Shown here: positions 61,027 through 64,000 of the stretch, one piece after another
Layout: each line of letters opens with the position of its first letter
Numbering within the stretch: the first letter of the stretch is position 1
NCBI RefSeq assembly: GCF_001423265.1
Contig: NZ_LMND01000012.1
Location: 69,501-133,500 of the forward strand
DNA length: 64,000 nt
Reading direction: 5' to 3'
Source: Methylobacterium sp. Leaf108
Lineage (GTDB): Bacteria > Pseudomonadota > Alphaproteobacteria > Rhizobiales > Beijerinckiaceae
The notes under the pieces: model-generated
Database searches by the model: none
What the model was told of the DNA's origin: nothing
What the model saw: the letters and a program-made list of their open reading frames with translations, nothing else
Made by a program: the position numbers and the translations under genes

Positions 61027-64000
61027 ATGACCCGCCGTTCCCTCCCCCCGCAGGCCCGCTCGCGCGGCGTCACGGCGGTGCTCGGGCCGACCAATACCGG
61101 CAAGACGCATCTGGCCATCGAGCGGATGCTGGCGCATCAGACCGGCATGATCGGCCTGCCGCTGCGGCTGCTGGCGCGGGAGGTGTACCTGCGCGTCGTG
61201 GCTCGGGTGGGGGTCGACAAGGTCGCCCTCGTCACCGGCGAGGAGAAGATCAAGCCGGACCGGCCGCGCTACTGGATCTGCACCATCGAGGCGATGCCGC
61301 GCGACCTCGACCTCGCCTTCGTCGCCATCGACGAGATCCAGCTCGCCGCCGACATGGACCGCGGCCACGTCTTCACCGACCGCCTGCTGCACCAGCGCGG
61401 CCGCGACGAGACCCTGCTGATCGGCTCGTCCACCATGCTGCCGCTGGTGCAGTCGCTGATCCCCGGCGTCGAGACCACGACCCGGCCGCGCCTGTCGAAA
61501 CTCACCTTCGCGGGCGACAAGAAGCTCTCGCGCCTGCCACGACGCACCGCCATCGTCGCCTTCTCGGCCGAGGAGGTCTACGCCATCGCCGAGCTGATCC
61601 GGCGCCAGCGCGGCGGGGCGGCGGTGGTGCTCGGCGCCCTGTCGCCGCGCACCCGCAACAGCCAGGTGGAGCTCTACCAGTCCGGCGACGTGGACTACCT
61701 CGTGGCCACCGACGCGGTCGGCATGGGCCTCAACCTCGATGTCGACCACGTCGCCTTCGCCGCCAATTGGAAGTACGACGGCACCCGCTTCCGCAAGCTG
61801 ACGCCCCCCGAGATGGGCCAGATCGCCGGACGGGCCGGGCGCCACCTGTCGGACGGCACCTTCGGGTCCACCGGCCGCTGCCCGGGTTTCGAGCCCGAGA
61901 TGGTCGAGGCCCTGGAGAGCCACAGCTTCGAGCCCCTGCGCGTCCTGCAATGGCGCAACCCGGACCTCGCCTTCGATTCTCTCAAGGCCCTGCAGGAAAG
62001 CCTCGACGAGCATCCGCACGAAAAGGGCCTGACCCGCGCGCCCATGGGCGAGGACCAGTCGGCCCTGGAAATCCTGATGCGCGAGGACGACATCCGCGAC
62101 CTCGCGCAGGGACGGGCGGCGGTGCAGCGGCTGTGGGACACCTGCGGCGTGCCCGACTACCGCAAGGTCCATCCCCAGACCCATGCCGACCTCGTGGCCC
62201 AGCTCTACCGCTTCCTCATGCGGGGGATGGCCGGGCGCATCCCCGACGACTGGTTCGCCAAGCACGTCGCCATGATCGACCGCATCGACGGCGACATCGA
62301 CGCGCTGTCCCAGCGGATCGCGCAGGGGAGGACCTGGACCTTCGTCGCGAATCGCCCCGACTGGCTTCGCGATCCCCTGCATTGGCAGGGCGAGACGCGT
62401 CGGGTAGAGGACAGGCTGTCCGATGCCCTGCACGAGCGCCTTGCGAGCCGTTTCGTCGACAGGCGCACCAGCGTCCTGATGCGGCGCCTCAGAGAGAAGA
62501 CGATGTTGGAAGCTGAGATCACCGCCGGCGGCGATGTCACCGTCGAGGGGCAGCATGTCGGCCACCTGCATGGCTTCCAGTTCGTGCCCGATCCGGGCGC
62601 GGAGGGCCATGAGGCCAAGACCTTGCGCAGTGCCGCCGAGAAGGCCCTGGCCGGCGAGATCGAGGCGCGGGCCGAGCGGTTCTCGGCGGCGGCCGATTCC
62701 GTCGTCGTGCTGTCGCACGACGGCGTGATCCGCTGGACCGGCGACCCCGTCGCCAAGCTGACGCCCGGCGACAAGCTGTTCGAGCCGCACATCCGCCTCC
62801 TGGCCGACGAGCAGCTCACCGGCCCCGCCCGCGACAAGGTCGAGGCACGGCTCACCGCCTGGCTCAAGGCGCATGTCGTGCGCCTGCTCGGGCCACTGAT
62901 GGAGATCGAGACCGCGGCCGACCTCGTCGGCCTGTCCAAGGGCATCGGCTACCAGGTGGTCGAGGCGCTCGGCGTCCTCGAGCGGTCGAAGGTGATGCAC
63001 GAGATGCGCAGCCTCGACCAGGACGGCCGCGGCGCCCTGCGCCGTCATGGCGTCCGGTTCGGCGCCTACCACATCTTCCTGCCGGCCCTCCTCAAGCCGG
63101 CGCCGCGCACCCTCGCGGCCCAGCTCTGGGCCCTCAAGAACGGCGGCCTCGACCAGCGCGGCCTCGACGAGATCGCGCATCTGGCCGGCTCTGGCCGCAC
63201 CTCGATCAAGGTCGACCCCGAGATCGCCAAGGGCCTCTACCGCGCCGCCGGCTTCCGGGTGTGCGGCGAACGGGCCGTGCGCGTCGACATCCTCGAGCGC
63301 TTGGCCGACCTGATCCGCCCGGCCATCGCCTACCGGCCCGGCACCACGGCGGGCGACGCGCCGGCGGGAGCGGCCGACGAGGATACCTTCGTGCCGACGG
63401 TGGGCATGACCTCCCTGGTCGGCTGCTCGGGCGAGGATTTCGCGTCGATCCTGAAGTCGCTGGGCTACGCGCCCGAAACCCGACCGGGTACGGCGATCAC
63501 CGTGCCGCTGATCCCGGCGGCGGCCACGAAGCCGATCTCGCCGGCCGCCGCGGCCGAAGCCGGCGACGAGCCCCGCGATGGCGATATCGCCGCGGCGGCA
63601 CAGGACGGCGAGAGCGCCCCCGAGCCGACCGCCCCCGACGCGGAAGCGGGCGGGACCGTCGAGGAGATGCCGGTGGAGCCGGATTCGGTCGCCGCGCCCG
63701 AAGCGATCGCCGAGGCCGAAGAAACCTTCGCGCCTGAAGTAACCACCGCGCCAGAAGAGATCGCCGAGGCCGGCTCGCAGGTCGTTCCGGGCTCGACTCC
63801 CGATTCCGTCCTGCCCGACGAGACGCCGGCCGCGGTCGAAGACGCCGTCGCCGAGACAAGCGCCGAAGTCGCATCGGACGATGCGGCGGCCGGGCAGGAG
63901 ACCGCCGAGCAGGAGACGCCCGAGCCGGTGGCCGATGCGGCTGCGATTGCCGGCGATGTCGACGTGGTCGCCGGGGATGCCTCGTCGGAATTGGTCGAGG
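61027..64000 (+). CDS. SUV3-like ATP-dependent RNA helicase, 3' end beyond the window
   Basis: A partial protein of at least 991 residues, open to the right edge. The helicase core begins at once: Walker A LGPTNTGKTH (19-28), DEIQLAADMDRGH as motif II, SSTMLP as motif III, and VATDAVGMGLNLDVD with GRAGRH as C-terminal motifs. This resembles mitochondrial SUV3, an RNA-degradosome helicase. From about residue 790 onward the chain becomes a long Ala/Glu/Asp/Pro-rich, probably disordered tail typical of the alphaproteobacterial homologues. The start is ATG 61027. Its gene order after rpmB and DUF3108 is conserved. Confidence 0.9.
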   Translation, partial: MTRRSLPPQARSRGVTAVLGPTNTGKTHLAIERMLAHQTGMIGLPLRLLAREVYLRVVARVGVDKVALVTGEEKIKPDRPRYWICTIEAMPRDLDLAFVAIDEIQLAADMDRGHVFTDRLLHQRGRDETLLIGSSTMLPLVQSLIPGVETTTRPRLSKLTFAGDKKLSRLPRRTAIVAFSAEEVYAIAELIRRQRGGAAVVLGALSPRTRNSQVELYQSGDVDYLVATDAVGMGLNLDVDHVAFAANWKYDGTRFRKLTPPEMGQIAGRAGRHLSDGTFGSTGRCPGFEPEMVEALESHSFEPLRVLQWRNPDLAFDSLKALQESLDEHPHEKGLTRAPMGEDQSALEILMREDDIRDLAQGRAAVQRLWDTCGVPDYRKVHPQTHADLVAQLYRFLMRGMAGRIPDDWFAKHVAMIDRIDGDIDALSQRIAQGRTWTFVANRPDWLRDPLHWQGETRRVEDRLSDALHERLASRFVDRRTSVLMRRLREKTMLEAEITAGGDVTVEGQHVGHLHGFQFVPDPGAEGHEAKTLRSAAEKALAGEIEARAERFSAAADSVVVLSHDGVIRWTGDPVAKLTPGDKLFEPHIRLLADEQLTGPARDKVEARLTAWLKAHVVRLLGPLMEIETAADLVGLSKGIGYQVVEALGVLERSKVMHEMRSLDQDGRGALRRHGVRFGAYHIFLPALLKPAPRTLAAQLWALKNGGLDQRGLDEIAHLAGSGRTSIKVDPEIAKGLYRAAGFRVCGERAVRVDILERLADLIRPAIAYRPGTTAGDAPAGAADEDTFVPTVGMTSLVGCSGEDFASILKSLGYAPETRPGTAITVPLIPAAATKPISPAAAAEAGDEPRDGDIAAAAQDGESAPEPTAPDAEAGGTVEEMPVEPDSVAAPEAIAEAEETFAPEVTTAPEEIAEAGSQVVPGSTPDSVLPDETPAAVEDAVAETSAEVASDDAAAGQETAEQETPEPVADAAAIAGDVDVVAGDASSELVE

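Overview
The window looks like chromosome of a high-GC alphaproteobacterium of the order Hyphomicrobiales, most likely Methylobacterium or Methylorubrum. The evidence is uniformly high-GC coding DNA, the ChvG/ChvI - HprK - EIIA - HPr cassette, the BolA - J-domain - CobS - CobT neighbourhood followed by rpmB, DUF3108 and a SUV3-like helicase, a methylmalonyl-CoA mutase small subunit, and aerobic-type cobaltochelatase. The genus is inference; no rRNA or tRNA gene was seen.

Layout. 1-5.8 kb is a tightly packed minus-strand run: nadD, rsfS, rlmH, envC-like, ctpA, divergent polysaccharide deacetylase, and probably the first codons of a further gene at the edge. 5.8-11.2 kb (minus) holds rplU-rpmA, obgE, a vapBC toxin-antitoxin pair, proB and proA; the vapC stop overlaps the proB start. 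11.5-23.5 kb is mixed: HerA-like ATPase, small secreted proteins, an OlsB-like acyltransferase, an acyltransferase-3 membrane protein, an epimerase-like protein, queG, a GST, uppP and the mutase small subunit. 23.7-30.3 kb (minus) has a soluble double-PAS chemoreceptor, lepA, a degenerate hybrid histidine kinase and a HugZ-like protein. 30.6-34.6 kb (plus) is chvI-chvG-hprK-EIIA-HPr. 34.6-38.3 kb (minus) has a BioF2/CelD-like protein, a CobW-family GTPase with a histidine run, and a D-Ala-D-Ala carboxypeptidase with a histone H1-like tail. queE-queD-queC follow.

Between the convergent genes queC and yjbQ lies a strikingly AT-rich two-gene island (about 40.35-42.54 kb) coding for a DUF262 protein and a HEPN protein with an RHxxxH motif. 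It is the best candidate for a poorly described, probably defensive, system here. yjbQ is the last gene of a translationally coupled operon with an ATP-dependent DNA ligase and its MBL-fold exonuclease. The ligase carries an in-frame palindromic insertion. Next come a TPR-methyltransferase, a large intact hybrid kinase, a DUF1275 protein, arfB, bolA, a J-domain protein and cobS-DUF29-cobT. The AEC transporter and rpmB follow. A second AT-rich accessory insert with an HNH-like protein (58.3-59.5 kb) separates rpmB from the DUF3108 gene and the SUV3-like helicase, which runs off the right edge.

How the genes work together: queE, queD, queC and queG belong to queuosine synthesis. obgE, rplU, rpmA, rpmB, rlmH, rsfS, lepA and arfB are ribosome assembly and rescue functions. 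EnvC-like, CtpA, UppP and the carboxypeptidase act on peptidoglycan. The ChvG/ChvI-PTS cassette is a regulatory, not sugar-transporting, PTS. No transposase, integrase, prophage or CRISPR array was recognised.
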